From Ramicandelaber brevisporus (Eukaryota; Kickxellomycota; Ramicandelaberales; Ramicandelaberaceae), in the NCBI GenBank assembly GCA_025201865.1, contig MU602781.1:1-43999 (forward strand): a DNA stretch of 43,999 nucleotides, written 5' to 3'. Shown here piece by piece: positions 34,217 through 43,795 of the stretch. The notes below the pieces were generated by a model. That model did not search any database and was not told where the DNA came from. It was given only the letters and a program-made list of their open reading frames with translations. A program made the position numbers and the translations under genes. Position 1 is the stretch's first letter. Each line of letters opens with the position of its first letter.

Positions 34217-34624
34217 GAAGTGTGCAATGCCTCCTGGAATATGGGCTAGGACTGAACTTTGCACAGTCCACACGCAAACAAGCTGAGCAAGACTCATTCT
34301 CTGTTTGTCTATCTCTCTACCTGCCTGTCTGCCCACTTGCCCGCTTGCCTGTTTCCTCTCACTTTATTGTTACGCTTTTTGTTTCTTCAGTTTGCTTGGA
34401 TATTGAGTTGCCTCGCTTTTTCGTGAACTTGCACACCAGTCTACTATTTGGTTTACTGCTGTCTGCCTCTTTCTTCTTCTTTCCTCTTTCCTCTTTCCTC
34501 TTCTCTCGCCTCTTCTTGGTTTGTTTACACTTACGCGTGTTGTTGTTTTTGTTGCTGTTGTTGTTTACTAGTTTCGAGTCACCCTCCTCTTCTCTCTCTC
34601 TCTCTCTATTTCCTTTGGAGGCAC

Positions 34625-37429
34625 ATGGTTGTGGTTAGTTCTCCACTGGCAACAACAATACCACCATCGACACAAGCACCTTCACAACAACAACAACAGC
34701 AGCAGCAACAACAACATACGGTGGTAACAAGATTCACTGGTGTAAACTCACTCGGAGGAATGATGGCTACAGAATCGATTCCAGCTCCAGGAACAATGTC
34801 GCCAGCATTACAACCACAGCATCAATACGCATACACTCATTTCAACAATGGTCACAGCAACAACTTTCATGGTGAGGGAAAAAACAACAGTCACCGGATG
34901 TATCGCAAAGAATCACTGCACGGAGCGTCCGAATCTACGTGCACAGTTTACGTCAGTGGACTGGACCCTTCACTGAACGAAGTCGCTCTAGCCGAGCTCT
35001 TTTCGGAGGCTGGAGGCAACATTGTCAGTACGAAGGTGATAGTTGATGCCAAAAGCTCTCAGCACGGCGGACTCAACTATGGATTTGTAACGTTTGACAA
35101 TAGAGATGACGCCAAAAATGCATTGGGTCTGTTCAATGGACGAATGGTGCACAGTGGAATGCTGCGTACTAGATGGGCTTCTCAACCTCATAATAACAAC
35201 CATCATCACAATCATCATAACTATAATCATAATAATCAAATGCAGCAGTCACATTATCACCACCACCAAAAGCACTTTGGTAGAGGCAATTTTGCTAACC
35301 GCCACAGCCATAATCAGCAGAACCGATCAATGGATAACAATGGTGCTGCAGCAGCAACAGCAACAGATGCAGGAGCCGGAGCAGGAGGAGCAAGAGCATC
35401 ATCGCCAGCGGCAGCACAATATAATCTATTTGTTGGCGATGTTTCTGCAGAAATCAATGATAAGCTGCTCCAGAGTGCATTTGGCATGTTTCCATCCTTA
35501 ACTCATGCACGTATAATGTGGGATAAGCGCTCTGGCAAATCTCGTGGATTTGGGTTTGTATCGTTTAGTAACTTGGCCGATGCAGAGTCCGCGTTGGAGC
35601 ATATGCAAGGACATGTACTGGGAAGTAGAACCATTAGACTGGGCTGGGCTAATCAGAAGCAAGGAGCAAATGGCATCAGTGGAAATGGACGTTCAATGCC
35701 GTTTGTGGAAGGCGAGGATTTCAGTGACAATGAGGGTGAAATCGATGAAGCCAATGTATCCATTAACAATGAACAGGCTACTAATGGTCATGATGACACC
35801 GACAGTAATGATTCGCAGCTACAGCCACGACAGCTTCCTCAGCAACAACAACAGCAACAGCAAGGACAAGGACAAGGACAAGGGCAGAAGCCATTGGTAA
35901 ACAAGTCAGCATCGGCCGAACCAAATGCATATGACATCAACTCGTTCAATCCTGGCCATCCATCCAGCGCTCCTCCACTTGATTTTGACTTGGTTGCTTC
36001 AATCGCTGCAGAGGCTAACTGCACCGTTTATGCTGGCAACTTGACTCCGTACACAACTCCTGAGCAGCTTCACGGCGTCTTCAGCAAGTACGGTCAACCG
36101 CATGACATTCGGCTGCAGGCTGATCGTGGGTTTGTCTTTGTCCGCATGGATTCACACTCGAGTGCAGCCAAGGCCATTGTGGGCTTGAATGGACATGTGG
36201 TCAATGGACGGCCACTCAAGCTTGGATGGGGCCGCGAGCGTACTGGATACCATTCGAGTTCAGCTTCGGTCTCAGCCACATTGGACGGATCTGGCTCTCA
36301 CTACGATGGCTCGGCGAACGAGGGTTCACTGTGCACTGCGGTGATGATGGCATCCACCAGCACAGCCGATGGAATGATGCATCCTGGCACTCCTGCTACA
36401 ATGGCGCCAGTCTGCGTGCATTTCGCTGGAATGGCGGGGAATGTACATCAGGTTGGCAGTAATGGCCTATCTGGCGTTGCATCTGGACCGATCAACGGAG
36501 TGCCAGGTGGAGCCGCTGCCGGTGGAGCCCTAGCAACACCAATCCACGTCCCGATGAACCACATGGTTGGGCAGCCAGCTGGAATCAACATTGGAATGAT
36601 TCCATTCGTGCCAGGTATGGTCCAATCGCCATCTGTGGTGCCGTCGGCGCCAGGCGGTGTCCAGACAACAATGATGTACTATCCAGCCACAACTGCAGCC
36701 ACAAACTCTCATCAAGACTCAACGCAGCAATCAAACGCTGAAGATGGCTCTGCAAACTCTCAACACCAGCATGCCGCTGCAACCCATCCAGCTCTCATCT
36801 TCCAACCACACCCCACTGCTACTCTCTCTAATGTCCCTGGCACGCCGCACATTGCTGGTGGGCACAACACTGCCATGGCAGTTGCCGCTGCTGCGGTTGC
36901 GGGCATGACTCCCGTGTTCTCTGTGCCTGGAATGTCGCCTGCCCCGTTGTCGTCTCACACAATGTACGATCCACGCATGCAGTTTGGGTATTTTGCAGCT
37001 CATCCACACGGAGTGCCAATGACCGGCACTGTAAGCAATCCTGGAACTGGCACTGACTCAAATGACACATCAGATACACCGGCTCCAAATGGTGAAATGT
37101 CAAATGGCACAGGAATGGATTCAAACGCAGCTCAGAATATGGTTGGACATTATCCGACTGCATTCCTGGCGGCTAATCAACTGGCACTGTTCGCAGCTCC
37201 GCCACATCAGCAGACTGGTGGCATGGCTCTTAATCAGCATCAGCAACAGCAACAGCAACACCAGCAACAGTCAGGCTCAGATCATCAACAGCACCCACAG
37301 ACTCAGATGAATGGGGAGATGATGTCATATCCATTCATGGTCGCTAATGGACAAGTCTACCAAACTCCATTAATGCCTCCCATTGCTCTTAACCAACAGT
37401 ATCCACACTCCAATGGACAGCAATCGTGA
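34625..37429 (+). CDS. Three-RRM RNA-binding protein, TIA1/Pub1 type
   Basis: 934 aa. Start ATG 34625 (MVVVSSPLATTIPP), since the open extension to 34448 encodes a Cys/Leu/Ser run from pyrimidine repeats. After a polyQ (about residues 21-31) comes RRM1 at about 101-183 (CTVYVSGLD, RNP1 LNYGFVTF), then a His/Asn-rich spacer, RRM2 at about 266-345 (NLFVGDVS, RNP1 SRGFGFVSF, with ARIMWDKRSGKS as in TIA1/Pub1), and a polyQ/QG spacer (nt 35838-35886). RRM3 lies at about 465-538 (CTVYAGNLT, DRGFVFVRM, ending GWGRER). The C-terminal 390 residues are Gly/Pro/Met/Ala-rich with more polyQ and probably disordered. Family members bind U-rich mRNA and enter stress granules. Role by homology; Ngr1/Nam8 relatives are an alternative. 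Confidence 0.88.
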   Translation: MVVVSSPLATTIPPSTQAPSQQQQQQQQQQHTVVTRFTGVNSLGGMMATESIPAPGTMSPALQPQHQYAYTHFNNGHSNNFHGEGKNNSHRMYRKESLHGASESTCTVYVSGLDPSLNEVALAELFSEAGGNIVSTKVIVDAKSSQHGGLNYGFVTFDNRDDAKNALGLFNGRMVHSGMLRTRWASQPHNNNHHHNHHNYNHNNQMQQSHYHHHQKHFGRGNFANRHSHNQQNRSMDNNGAAAATATDAGAGAGGARASSPAAAQYNLFVGDVSAEINDKLLQSAFGMFPSLTHARIMWDKRSGKSRGFGFVSFSNLADAESALEHMQGHVLGSRTIRLGWANQKQGANGISGNGRSMPFVEGEDFSDNEGEIDEANVSINNEQATNGHDDTDSNDSQLQPRQLPQQQQQQQQGQGQGQGQKPLVNKSASAEPNAYDINSFNPGHPSSAPPLDFDLVASIAAEANCTVYAGNLTPYTTPEQLHGVFSKYGQPHDIRLQADRGFVFVRMDSHSSAAKAIVGLNGHVVNGRPLKLGWGRERTGYHSSSASVSATLDGSGSHYDGSANEGSLCTAVMMASTSTADGMMHPGTPATMAPVCVHFAGMAGNVHQVGSNGLSGVASGPINGVPGGAAAGGALATPIHVPMNHMVGQPAGINIGMIPFVPGMVQSPSVVPSAPGGVQTTMMYYPATTAATNSHQDSTQQSNAEDGSANSQHQHAAATHPALIFQPHPTATLSNVPGTPHIAGGHNTAMAVAAAAVAGMTPVFSVPGMSPAPLSSHTMYDPRMQFGYFAAHPHGVPMTGTVSNPGTGTDSNDTSDTPAPNGEMSNGTGMDSNAAQNMVGHYPTAFLAANQLALFAAPPHQQTGGMALNQHQQQQQQHQQQSGSDHQQHPQTQMNGEMMSYPFMVANGQVYQTPLMPPIALNQQYPHSNGQQS

Positions 37430-37649
37430 TCACTTTTTTTTAATCCTCTTAAACTATTAACTTGGCTCTCTTAGTCACCCCTTTCTTTTATTATTCTCAA
37501 AGAATTACACTTCCTCTTTTTTTAATCTTATCTTTAAGGTCCCCTTTCTCATCTAGTAGCATTGTTTTGCTCCTTCTCTTTCCTTTTCTTTCCTTTTCTT
37601 CCTTTCTAACATTTCATAATAACAACAGACTTAAAGAATTATTTTTTAC
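37430..37649. terminator. Convergent 3' ends: RRM gene and PRP2-type helicase
   Basis: 220 bp between stop codons, T/C-rich on the + strand (TCCTTTTCTTTCCTTTTC at about 37579-37597). Presumably polyadenylation regions of both genes. Confidence 0.4.
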
Positions 37650-40600
37650 TCAACGCTTTAGAGTCTTGACAGGTTTCTTAACAGCCGATTTCAAGCCGAG
37701 TTCATGTCCGTAATAATGCGGTGCAAGTTCTCGGAGCCAACTGACATCAATCGAGATGACTTGACGCATAAACGATACATCGTTGGATCTCATGATATCC
37801 AAATAAATGACGTATTCAGGCATGGAGTTACCATTTGATTGATGAGAAGCCAGTGCGCTGCTCGGATGAATTCGCATTGTGTTATTGCCTTTGAGCGGTC
37901 TGTAGTAGTCTTTAGTATTTGTTAGTCTGGCGCAATTTGTAAAGAATCCAGCTGTGATTGCCTTGAGGATATCCACTGGCTGAGCTGCGCCGCTTGCTTG
38001 CTGATTTAACTGGATATCTGCCTTCTCACTCATTAGTTTAATCAGCTGATTTCTTACATCTCTAACTCTCACTAATGCACGATGATTGATGTAATTTTCC
38101 CTGCACCAGTATTTTGAGTAACTAGATTCGCACCATTGATTCCATATTCTCAATAATGCCAAATGATCTCCACCATATTTAATTACTACAGGCTCACTTT
38201 GTGGTGTAGTCTGTTTCTCAATGTCAATAAATGCAGATGATTTGAACGACTGATGAGCTCGGTCTGCCTCTGCTCTTTTCACGACTGGCCTAACGAACAA
38301 TGAGCTGGCTTCACCCAGCATTGCGGCAATCGATATAATATCATTCGAGCATCCAAACTTTGCAGATTCAATCAGCATCTTGGAAATGTGTGGATCCAGT
38401 GGGAATTCTGCCATTTTGCGACCAAGTGTGCTCAATCGGCCATTGGGTGCTAGCGCTCCAAGTGCATACAGCATGCCCAGTGCATGTTTGGTTGTTGATA
38501 CAGGAGGTGGGTCAAGATAGTCAAACCCAACAATGTTTATCCCTAATTGAAGCAGCAGTAACATTTGAAGAGCCAGATTGCACCTCAGAATTTCAGGAGG
38601 AGTGTCTTGTTCCATTTCAGTATTGAATGCATGTTCAGTGTACAGTCTGTAACACTTGCCAGGTCTAACACGACCAGCACGACCCGCTCGCTGTTCAGAG
38701 GCTGCCCTCGAACAGGGAACCCTGTCCAGTGACGCCATGTTGCTTCTTGGATCAAATGAGCTTTGCTTAACCATTCCACAGTCAACGACATACACAATAT
38801 TATCAATAGTAATGGATGTTTCTGCAATGTTTGTAGCCAGCACCACTTTACGTGCATGCTGAGGAGCTGGTTCAAATATTTTAGCCTGCTGATCCTGCGG
38901 TAAATTGGAATACACCGGTGCAATTACCAGTTCGTTTATTCTTGAACCCAATACAGCACACGCCTGTTCCAATTTGCCCTGCACATTCTCAATATCATCT
39001 TGGCCAGTTAAGAATACCAGAATGTCTCCGCTGTCAACTGGTGTTGTGGCATGAACGTTCAATACAGTCGTGGCTGCAGCTGTAATATAATCTGACTCTG
39101 GAGACTTTGCATAATATTTGTCAATTGGATACATTCGTCCTGGAATAATAAAGCATGGTGCGCCGCCAAAGTAATCTTGAAACTTCTGAGCATTGGCTGT
39201 AGCACTTGAAATGATGACTCGTAGCTCTGGTCGAGCCTTTGCAATATCCTTGAGTAGAGCCAATAGAACATCGGTGTGTAATGTTCTTTCGTGAGCCTCA
39301 TCAATGATTATGGCGCTGTATTTGTTCAAGTCTGGAGATGATGTGATCTCTTTCAATAATATGCCCTCAGTTAGATACTTTATCACAGTTTTATGAGTAG
39401 TGTTGTTTTCAAATCTAATAGAGTAACCCACTTTATCTCCAATTTTGCATCGCATTTCATCTGCCACTCTTGCTGCCACGCTCATTGCTGCAACTCTTCT
39501 GGGCTGCGTGCATCCAATCATCTTTCCATCTTTAGTGTATCCCGCTTCATGTAAATACTGTGGAATCTGCGTTGTTTTACCTGATCCAGTGTCTCCGCTG
39601 ACTATTACAAACTGGTTCTCTGATACGATCTTTAATAGAGCATCTCTACGAGAGTAGACTGGCAGTGATTGTCTCATCTGTCTGATTTCTGCCTCTTTTG
39701 ACCGGGCTTTGTTGACAATATTTTGTGCTGCTGACTGAGTTGCACTGTTGATTCCATGAGCAGTGTGCTGATTAGATATGTCTGAGGTCGAAGCACTTTG
39801 GAACTTGTCGAGTAAATGTGCAACTTCCAATACATAATCATACGATGTTTCATTGGTTTCGGGTGACAGTGTAGGTGTGGCTGTAGCTGCAGTTGTAGTT
39901 GTAGCTGTAGTTGTGGCTGTTGCTGCTAGAGCCACCTTTTGCTGCCTGGATGCCGATATTGCCGATATTGCTTTTGTTGACATTGAGGGTGATTCTTTAG
40001 TAGCGCTGATGTTGTTTGATAGACTCCTAGTTGAAATCAAGCCTCTTGATAGTCTTTCATTAAGCCAACTGTTTCCCTTTTCACTATTGTCCATGGATCC
40101 ATTCTGCTTGTTACTCAAAGCACTTGCCATTCGCTCCGTATCGATTCTGCCATCTGGTGTAAAATAATCATCCATTAATAGAAACCCGCTGGATGCAGCT
40201 GACTTCATCTCCTTATCAATTTGCGAGATTCTATCGTAATAATCCAGAGTCTGTTTGTTATATGAATGCTGTCTCTTTTCTGCCTCAGTCAGCTTAATGC
40301 CTGCAAATCGCTGTTCTTCATCTGCTACTTTTCTACGCAATATCTCAATCTCTCTCGCTGTTCGTTCATGTCTCATGGATGCTACAGCTGATGGAGGGGA
40401 TATTGACTGTCTCTTTGGAGATGGCATCAATTGAGTAACTGCCGTATCTTCTTCTTCTTGTTCTTGTTGTCCATCTCCATCGTTTCCAATGTCATCAAAT
40501 AGTCGCCTTCTTCCTCTTCCTCCTCTACTTCTCTTTCGACTGATGTCTTCTTCAGCATCATCATTAACCATCACTGGATTTTCACTTCGACCAATTTTAA

Positions 40601-40811
40601 TGAATACATCATGTGCGAATGCTCGTAGTTTACTCATCTCAACAGTGTCTTCACCAAGCGTAGAAGTCAGTTCTCGAACAAAGTTAGCCTCATCAGTTGC
40701 ATCTCTGGCCACTCTGTCAACATACTCAACCATCGCTGACTCTGAAGCGCCTACTAGCATCAACAGTGCACCACGCAACCATCGCTTATATTCACCATTG
40801 TCTTCAGTCAT
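37650..40811 (-). CDS. PRP2: DEAH-box spliceosomal RNA helicase, DHX16/Prp2 type
   Basis: 1053 aa. Prp2/DHX16 remodels the activated spliceosome before the first transesterification. Start ATG 40811 (MTEDNGEYKRWLRG). The N-terminus (about 1-75) matches the PWI-like region of DHX16. Then charged coiled segments (about 150-205, RTAREIEILRRKVADEEQR) and a Thr/Ala repeat insertion (nt 39857-39918). The helicase core has motif I GDTGSGKTT (406-414), Ia CTQPRRVAAMSVAARVA, II DEAH (504-507), III SAT (in SSATANAQ), IV LVFLTGQDDIE, V TNIAETSITIDNIVYVVD and VI QRAGRAGR. The winged-helix, ratchet and OB segments (EFPLDPHISKML, ITAGFFTNCARL) follow, ending APHYYG and a basic tail. It is divergent from a phosphatase gene. 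Confidence 0.94.
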   Translation of the reverse strand: MTEDNGEYKRWLRGALLMLVGASESAMVEYVDRVARDATDEANFVRELTSTLGEDTVEMSKLRAFAHDVFIKIGRSENPVMVNDDAEEDISRKRSRGGRGRRRLFDDIGNDGDGQQEQEEEDTAVTQLMPSPKRQSISPPSAVASMRHERTAREIEILRRKVADEEQRFAGIKLTEAEKRQHSYNKQTLDYYDRISQIDKEMKSAASSGFLLMDDYFTPDGRIDTERMASALSNKQNGSMDNSEKGNSWLNERLSRGLISTRSLSNNISATKESPSMSTKAISAISASRQQKVALAATATTTATTTTAATATPTLSPETNETSYDYVLEVAHLLDKFQSASTSDISNQHTAHGINSATQSAAQNIVNKARSKEAEIRQMRQSLPVYSRRDALLKIVSENQFVIVSGDTGSGKTTQIPQYLHEAGYTKDGKMIGCTQPRRVAAMSVAARVADEMRCKIGDKVGYSIRFENNTTHKTVIKYLTEGILLKEITSSPDLNKYSAIIIDEAHERTLHTDVLLALLKDIAKARPELRVIISSATANAQKFQDYFGGAPCFIIPGRMYPIDKYYAKSPESDYITAAATTVLNVHATTPVDSGDILVFLTGQDDIENVQGKLEQACAVLGSRINELVIAPVYSNLPQDQQAKIFEPAPQHARKVVLATNIAETSITIDNIVYVVDCGMVKQSSFDPRSNMASLDRVPCSRAASEQRAGRAGRVRPGKCYRLYTEHAFNTEMEQDTPPEILRCNLALQMLLLLQLGINIVGFDYLDPPPVSTTKHALGMLYALGALAPNGRLSTLGRKMAEFPLDPHISKMLIESAKFGCSNDIISIAAMLGEASSLFVRPVVKRAEADRAHQSFKSSAFIDIEKQTTPQSEPVVIKYGGDHLALLRIWNQWCESSYSKYWCRENYINHRALVRVRDVRNQLIKLMSEKADIQLNQQASGAAQPVDILKAITAGFFTNCARLTNTKDYYRPLKGNNTMRIHPSSALASHQSNGNSMPEYVIYLDIMRSNDVSFMRQVISIDVSWLRELAPHYYGHELGLKSAVKKPVKTLKR

Positions 40812-41012
40812 TCTCAAAGTATGCCTTCAAGATTATGCAGCCGTTGATGTCGCTGTTCTCGTCTTTGTCGCTGTTCTCGTCGCTGTAGTTGCTGTGGCTG
40901 TTGTTGTTTTCTTTTTTCTTGTGGAAATGCAAGTGCAAGATCGAGCTGATTCAACCAAACGCCAACAACAACCTCTTTATTACTATTATTATTACTTTGC
41001 AAGGCATACGAG
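40812..41012. promoter_or_regulatory. Bidirectional promoter: PRP2 / phosphatase
   Basis: 201 bp between divergent ATGs. GTCGCTGTTCTCGTC repeats (40847-40885), a T-rich stretch and TTATTACTATTATTATTAC (40978-40996) just before the phosphatase start. No canonical TATAAA. Confidence 0.5.
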
Positions 41013-41519
41013 ATGACACAAGGAACACTGATACCGCCTCTCAACTTTGGCTATGTCGAAGAGCATCTCTTTCGCTCAGGCCAGCCAAACGATCTCAACT
41101 TTCCCTTTCTGGCCAAACTCGGGCTGAAGCGCATAATCTGGCTCGCACCGGAAGAGCCGAATCCATCATTCCTGAATTTCATTGATGAGCAAGAGATCCA
41201 GCTCCATCACTTGGGAGTTGTATCGACAGCCAGTGCATGGGATCCAATCACTGAAGATGTAGTACTAGAGGCATTGGATATTATTCTAGCTGGGAATGGA
41301 AGTGATGAGCCAATGGCTGTAATGTGCAACCTGGGAAGACATAGAACAGGAACTGTCATTGGATGTCTCAGGAAACTGCAGAGATGGAATCTGGCATCTA
41401 TCCTGGATGAGTATAGAAGATATGCTGGTCCGAAAGTTAGAGTACTCAATGAGCAATTTATCGAGTTATTTGATACTGATCTGGTTAGAGTCCCTCCCAA
41501 TCCACCGCCTTGGTTTTAA
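41013..41519 (+). CDS. Siw14/Oca-type atypical dual-specificity phosphatase
   Basis: 168 aa starting MTQGTLIPPLNFGYVEEH. The family (plant and fungal atypical DSPs, Siw14/Oca1) includes inositol-pyrophosphate phosphatases acting in stress and nutrient signalling. Hallmarks: LNFGYVEEHLFRSGQPNDLNFPFLAKLGLKRIIWLAPEE at the N-terminus, and the C-x5-R signature CNLGRHRTG (Cys105, Arg111). After it comes GTVIGCLRKLQRWNLASILDEYRRYAGPK, as in the family, and FIELFD. Unusually the residue before the catalytic Cys is Met104 rather than the usual His of HCx5R. The length is that of a single-domain enzyme, with a Pro-rich end (PPNPPPWF). Which Oca/Siw14 subgroup it belongs to cannot be settled by eye. 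Confidence 0.88.
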   Translation: MTQGTLIPPLNFGYVEEHLFRSGQPNDLNFPFLAKLGLKRIIWLAPEEPNPSFLNFIDEQEIQLHHLGVVSTASAWDPITEDVVLEALDIILAGNGSDEPMAVMCNLGRHRTGTVIGCLRKLQRWNLASILDEYRRYAGPKVRVLNEQFIELFDTDLVRVPPNPPPWF

Positions 41520-41692
41520 AAATTTACAACTCAGTCATTTGTTTGCTTTAAACTTTATATAAATAACTATTGATGATTAAGAGGAAGAAGAAGAAGAGGA
41601 GGAAGGATGAAGATAAAAGAAAAAAAACGACGATAAACAAGTGTAAAAATTATGATACTGCAAAGTGAAGGGGGAAAGTGGAGCAAATAAAT

Positions 41693-42997
41693 TTACGCGG
41701 TAGTGGTTGAAATCGTGTGTGATTTTGGCCGATGTGGTGATTGCTGCTGTGCCTGTTGTGCCTGTTGTATCTGTTGTCTCTGCTGTTGTTGTTGCTGTTG
41801 ATGTTGATGTTGAGACAACTGCATTGACAAAACGGATGGCATGGTGGGAGATTGCACGACAAATGATGAATTGCGTGAACGATCGGCTGCTGCTGCTACT
41901 GCTGCTGGGTATGGATGTGAGTGACTAAGAGGCATCAGTTGTTGTGCTGGAATCATACCTGAGAGGGGCTGCACAAAGGATTGATTGTGCATCGAGAAGG
42001 CCGCTACAGCAGCCGCGTCAGCAGCCGAAAGCGAGCCGATGAGTGACGCAGTCGGATCCATCAATGAGTCTGCAATCAGGCCGGCTTGACCAGAAGCCAC
42101 CATGTTTGTTGGAATTGCTGCCATACTCGTATCGTTACTGAGACTCATAATCATGCTAGCATCAACGTCAATATCCTGTCCAATGGCATTTGTCATTTCC
42201 ACAAGCTTGGCTTTGGCAGCCAGTGCTCTCTGCTTCTCTTCTGCAGCCAGCGCCTCTGACTTTGCTGCAATATACTGATGGATCGCCGTGCAGTTGCATC
42301 CATAGTGCGCAAACAGCTGCTGCTTAGCCATCACAATTTCCTGCTTCAAGTCTTCAATAGTGTTGCGAAGCCGCTGATTGGTGATCTGAGCGTCTTGGGC
42401 TTGAGTCTCCAATGTCTCAATTAATGTTTTGCGCTTGCGGCGTGATTTCTGAGCAGCCAGCCGGTTTCGCTCCAGCTGCTCGGTAGACTGTTCTTGCATT
42501 GACATTGACACTGTTGACGTCATTGTTGGCGATGTAAATGACTCTTCGCCGCCTTCTCCATTATCTGACGAATCAATGTCGTCGCTACTAATTGTAGTGG
42601 CGGCTTTTACTGTGGCGCGCCTCGACGAAGATGAGGCTGCTGTTTTTGTTGCTGCTGTTTTTGTTGCTGCCGCTGTTGTTGCTGTTGTTGCTGTTGTTGC
42701 TATTGTTTTGCGCCGTTTGTTGGCAGACTGTGTTCGAGCCGTGTTGGGAGTGCTGCTTGATGGCACTCCGCTGTCTGCTCGGTTGCGTGTGGATAGCGTC
42801 CCGCGTGTATTGCCTGCTGGGGCTGGGATGTCGGCTGCGGTTTCTGTTGGTGACACCTGAGCCAATGGCAGCGAACGTGGCGTGCGTCCAGTTTGTCCTC
42901 CTGCTGCTGCTGTTGTTGTTGTTGCTGTAGCAGAAGTGGAGGACGAGCGAGTAGACCCACGGCCAGTTGAGGAGTAGCGATATGGTGGGGCTGCCAT
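41693..42997 (-). CDS. bZIP transcription factor, ATF/CREB type
   Basis: 434 aa. Start taken at 42997 (MAAPPYRYSSTG), which has ACAATGG context; an in-frame ATG at 43048 with poorer context would add 17 residues. The N-terminal 170 residues are Ser/Thr/Ala-rich with basic patches (NKRRKT). The bZIP begins at about 176: ERNRLAAQKSRRKRK is the basic region, followed by heptads through LIETLETQ, NQRLRNTIEDL and IVMAKQQLF to about 235. The HYGCNC motif after the zipper is like the HxxC motif of Atf1/Sko1 relatives. These factors bind TGACGTCA and mediate stress responses, often downstream of a MAP kinase. The C-terminal half is Ala/Met/Gln-rich, ending in polyQ and His/Pro. A perfect CRE sits 384 bp upstream. 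Confidence 0.9.
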   Translation of the reverse strand: MAAPPYRYSSTGRGSTRSSSTSATATTTTAAAGGQTGRTPRSLPLAQVSPTETAADIPAPAGNTRGTLSTRNRADSGVPSSSTPNTARTQSANKRRKTIATTATTATTAAATKTAATKTAASSSSRRATVKAATTISSDDIDSSDNGEGGEESFTSPTMTSTVSMSMQEQSTEQLERNRLAAQKSRRKRKTLIETLETQAQDAQITNQRLRNTIEDLKQEIVMAKQQLFAHYGCNCTAIHQYIAAKSEALAAEEKQRALAAKAKLVEMTNAIGQDIDVDASMIMSLSNDTSMAAIPTNMVASGQAGLIADSLMDPTASLIGSLSAADAAAVAAFSMHNQSFVQPLSGMIPAQQLMPLSHSHPYPAAVAAAADRSRNSSFVVQSPTMPSVLSMQLSQHQHQQQQQQQRQQIQQAQQAQQQSPHRPKSHTISTTTA

Positions 42998-43380
42998 TGT
43001 TGGAGTTGTTGGAAAGGTTATTGTTGAGGGTGAAGCAGCAATGAACATATAGATGTTTGAATATTGATGTAATGGCTGGTGGTGATGGTGGCGGCGGCGG
43101 AGGCAGAGGGAGAGACAGAGGGCGTTGCTGATCTTGCACGCTTGTCGAGCTATTTGATTGCAAAAGAAAAAAAATGCGGAAAGCAGCCTTACGTGCGACA
43201 CTACGTTGAGATGACGAAAGTTTACGTCGAACAGCAAGATCACTCCCGTGTGTAGAAAAGTGAGAGAGAGGGAAGGACAAAGAAGGCAAAGTGCGCATCG
43301 GAAAGTGAATGAGGGAGAGTGTGCAAGTCATTCCATGCAGGGACGTTTTTTTTTACCACATAGCACAGGGGTGAAAAGTG

Positions 43381-43388
43381 TGACGTCA
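43381..43388. promoter_or_regulatory. Perfect CRE palindrome TGACGTCA
   Basis: The optimal binding site of ATF/CREB bZIP proteins, followed 2 bp later by TGACATCA (43391-43398), a one-mismatch variant. It lies 384 bp upstream of the bZIP start, in the only gene's upstream region nearby. Confidence 0.6.
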
Positions 43389-43442
43389 AATGACATCATA
43401 GAAAATCTGCACACGCGCAATACCACTTCACGCCAGAACAGC

Positions 43443-43463
43443 AGAGAGAGAGAGAGAGAGAGA
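43443..43463. repeat. (AG)n microsatellite
   Basis: 21 bases of alternating A and G upstream of the bZIP gene. Confidence 0.9.
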
Positions 43464-43795
43464 AAGCCAGAAGGCGGTTTTTTGCGGTGTAAGGTTTCAC
43501 TCCGCTTGAGCCAATCGAGACTTTGCGGCTTATACTGCCACATTTGTACTTCTTGGCAGGCTTCTGATTTGTTGCATCAAACCAGCTGCTGTCGTCAGTG
43601 GAATGTGATATAACGATATCCTTCGAGTGTGAAAGGAGTTGCAACAGAAAGAAGGGTTTCATTTGGGTAAAACCGCATGATAGCTGTTTGAAGAAAAGGT
43701 TCATATTGGGTGTTTAATGTATTGCATTCATTGCTATGATGATGATGTTCTTGATCCTGACAAATGCGCTTATATATAATGTCTATCAAGGTTGC

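Larger units (their letters stand above)
33756..34624. other. Long pyrimidine-rich leader / promoter of the RRM gene
   Basis: 869 bp. AT-rich DNA with TTATTATT words (33860-33940) is followed by (GTTTTT)5 at 34061-34090, an uninterrupted 57-nt pyrimidine tract at 34160-34216, several TCTGTCT/GCCTGTC runs and a CTCTCTCTCT run before the ATG (about 34590-34608). Probably a long 5' leader; a leader intron is possible but not demonstrable here. Confidence 0.5.
42998..43795. other. Intergenic upstream of bZIP gene, with CRE
   Basis: 798 bp. Minus-strand leader of the bZIP gene, including GGTGGCGGCGGCGGAGG (43087-43104), the CRE at 43381-43388, an (AG)n run at 43443-43463, and CCAAT near 43511. 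The last part (43620-43795) is the 3' region of the gene cut by the window edge, with TATATATAA near 43771-43779 and GATGATGATG. No other gene seen. Confidence 0.55.

Noticed and set aside
34448-34624. Cys/Leu/Ser-rich extension of the RRM protein
   Set aside because: Encoded by pyrimidine repeats; more likely 5' leader.
42515-42522. A second TGACGTCA inside the bZIP coding sequence, and one at 5173-5180 in IDH
   Set aside because: Both lie in coding DNA, where codon needs can create the word; no regulatory support.
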